A stretch of 5,766 bases of DNA from Robiginitomaculum sp. (GTDB lineage Bacteria; Pseudomonadota; Alphaproteobacteria; Caulobacterales; Maricaulaceae). How positions within the stretch are numbered: position 1 is the first letter of the stretch; each line of letters begins with the position of its first letter. This document shows, one piece after another, positions 4,937-5,766 of the stretch. The position numbers were made by a program, and so were the translations under genes. The stretch lies in contig NVWT02000019.1 in assembly GCA_002733735.2 (NCBI GenBank), forward strand, positions 2,353 to 8,118. Reading direction: 5' to 3'. The notes beneath the pieces were generated by a model that did not search any database, was not told the DNA's origin, and saw only the letters and a list, made by a program, of their open reading frames with translations.

Positions 4937-5766
4937 ATGCGGGCGATTATTTATAAAGTATTATTTGGGTTTATTTTATCATGCATGTTGGCGTATGCCG
5001 CATATGCGAATACCAACAAAATCCAGTTTGAGTTTGCAGATGTTGCCGTTAATGGCTCACATATCGCGATATTTGTCGGTAAAGATGGCAAGCTAAGCAA
5101 GGCGGTATCCGACATAAACGCCGCAACGAAAGGCCGCCTAGAAACCGCGCTAAAAGATGCCGAGTTCAAAGGCAAGTTTGGTAAGAAGCTGCACCTTTAT
5201 GGCCTGACCCCGTTCAAGTCTATTGTCGTCATTGGCACCGGAGAAGATGAACTTTTGGTGCGTCAACTTCGCGACCTTGGCGGCTATGTCGCTCAAGCCA
5301 ACAGCGATGATCATTCTCTTAGTGTTATTGGCGAAGGCCTTAACACCACGGCCCAACAAAGCGCGGCACAACTTGCTTTTGGTTATGCCCTTGGCTCGTA
5401 CAGCTTTGATAAATACAAAACAAAAACCGACGATGATAACAAAGACAAAGCCCACACAATTAGTTTTCATAGCAACCAATCTGAGGCCGCGAGAAACCTG
5501 TTTGAGAATGATTTGAGCCACCTTGCAACCGGCGTAAGTTTTGCCCGTGATATGGGAACCGAACCGGGTAAATCCATTTATCCTGAAAATTATGCCCAAG
5601 GCGTGCGCAAATTGTTCAAAGGCATCGACAACGTCAAGGTCGAGATCATGGGCGTTGGGCAAATGAAACGCAAAAACATGGGCGCACTTCTGGGCGTTGG
5701 CCAAGGCTCCATTCATGATCCGCGTCTGGTGATTGTCACCTATATGGGCGGCGCAAGCGATGAAGC
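4937..5766 (+). CDS. pepA: Leucyl aminopeptidase (M17 family) with N-terminal export signal, 5' part
   Basis: M17 enzymes are two-metal aminopeptidases that remove N-terminal residues from peptides, usually as cytoplasmic hexamers. The 276 visible residues cover the N-terminal macro-like domain (KIQFEFADVAVNGSHIAIFV through SIVVIGTGEDELL and QLAFGYALGSYSF) and the start of the catalytic domain: ARDMGTEPGKSIYPENYA, matching the conserved RDxxNEPxNxxxPExxA stretch, and MGALLGVGQGSIHDPRLVIV. The metal-binding motifs lie beyond the window edge. Unusually, the protein starts with a signal-peptide-like segment: basic R2 and K7, a hydrophobic core VLFGFILSCMLAYA and an AYA-N cleavage site near residues 24/25. 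ILSC (13-16) is a weak lipobox alternative. The periplasm is therefore the likely location. Family identity is firm; export is inferred. Confidence 0.93.
   Translation, partial: MRAIIYKVLFGFILSCMLAYAAYANTNKIQFEFADVAVNGSHIAIFVGKDGKLSKAVSDINAATKGRLETALKDAEFKGKFGKKLHLYGLTPFKSIVVIGTGEDELLVRQLRDLGGYVAQANSDDHSLSVIGEGLNTTAQQSAAQLAFGYALGSYSFDKYKTKTDDDNKDKAHTISFHSNQSEAARNLFENDLSHLATGVSFARDMGTEPGKSIYPENYAQGVRKLFKGIDNVKVEIMGVGQMKRKNMGALLGVGQGSIHDPRLVIVTYMGGASDE

Noticed and set aside
5150..5716. 188-codon minus-strand reading frame
   Set aside because: It is the antisense shadow of the aminopeptidase gene, whose plus-strand translation is clearly conserved.

Overview
The window looks like a chromosomal stretch of an alphaproteobacterium. 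The N-terminus of the signal recognition particle GTPase Ffh reads like alphaproteobacterial Ffh. Two intergenic palindromic elements resemble the RIME-type mosaic repeats I know from Rhizobiales and related alphaproteobacteria. The order cannot be fixed from this window. Base composition is moderate to AT-rich by eye. I see no tRNA, rRNA, CRISPR array or insertion sequence.

Layout, left to right. (1) 1-304, minus: 5' part of ffh, cut by the window edge. (2) 305-584: no gene. It holds a RIME-like palindrome with a 16-bp tandem duplication, whose outer arm supplies the likely ffh -35 box, and a hairpin at 428-457 that may end the next operon. (3) 585-1846, minus: a tight three-gene operon, transcribed as an SPFH (stomatin/prohibitin-like) membrane protein, an Arc-type ribbon-helix-helix (RHH) protein and a DUF4177-like small protein. 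Its promoter carries two adjacent 10-bp palindromes spaced 11 bp apart, probably operators for the RHH protein. (4) 1904-2222: no gene. It holds a short possible RNA ending in a strong plus-strand terminator, nested in a larger perfect inverted repeat, followed by a full RIME-like element of about 106 bp. (5) 2223-3479, plus: a RecQ-family helicase with all helicase motifs and the zinc cysteines, but stopping before the winged-helix and HRDC domains. (6) 3524-4708, minus and convergent with recQ: an uncharacterised PD-(D/E)XK nuclease-like protein. (7) 4937-5766, plus: an M17 leucyl aminopeptidase with an N-terminal export signal, cut by the window edge before its metal-binding motifs.

Housekeeping genes at both ends (ffh, aminopeptidase) flank an accessory-looking middle. 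The only clear functional unit is the self-regulated SPFH operon. RecQ and the nuclease-like protein are neighbours but convergent, so nothing here shows that they act together. I did not find convincing evidence of a wholly new system. The best leads are the SPFH-RHH-DUF4177 operon with its operator pair, the orphan terminator between divergent genes, and the truncated RecQ facing a nuclease.
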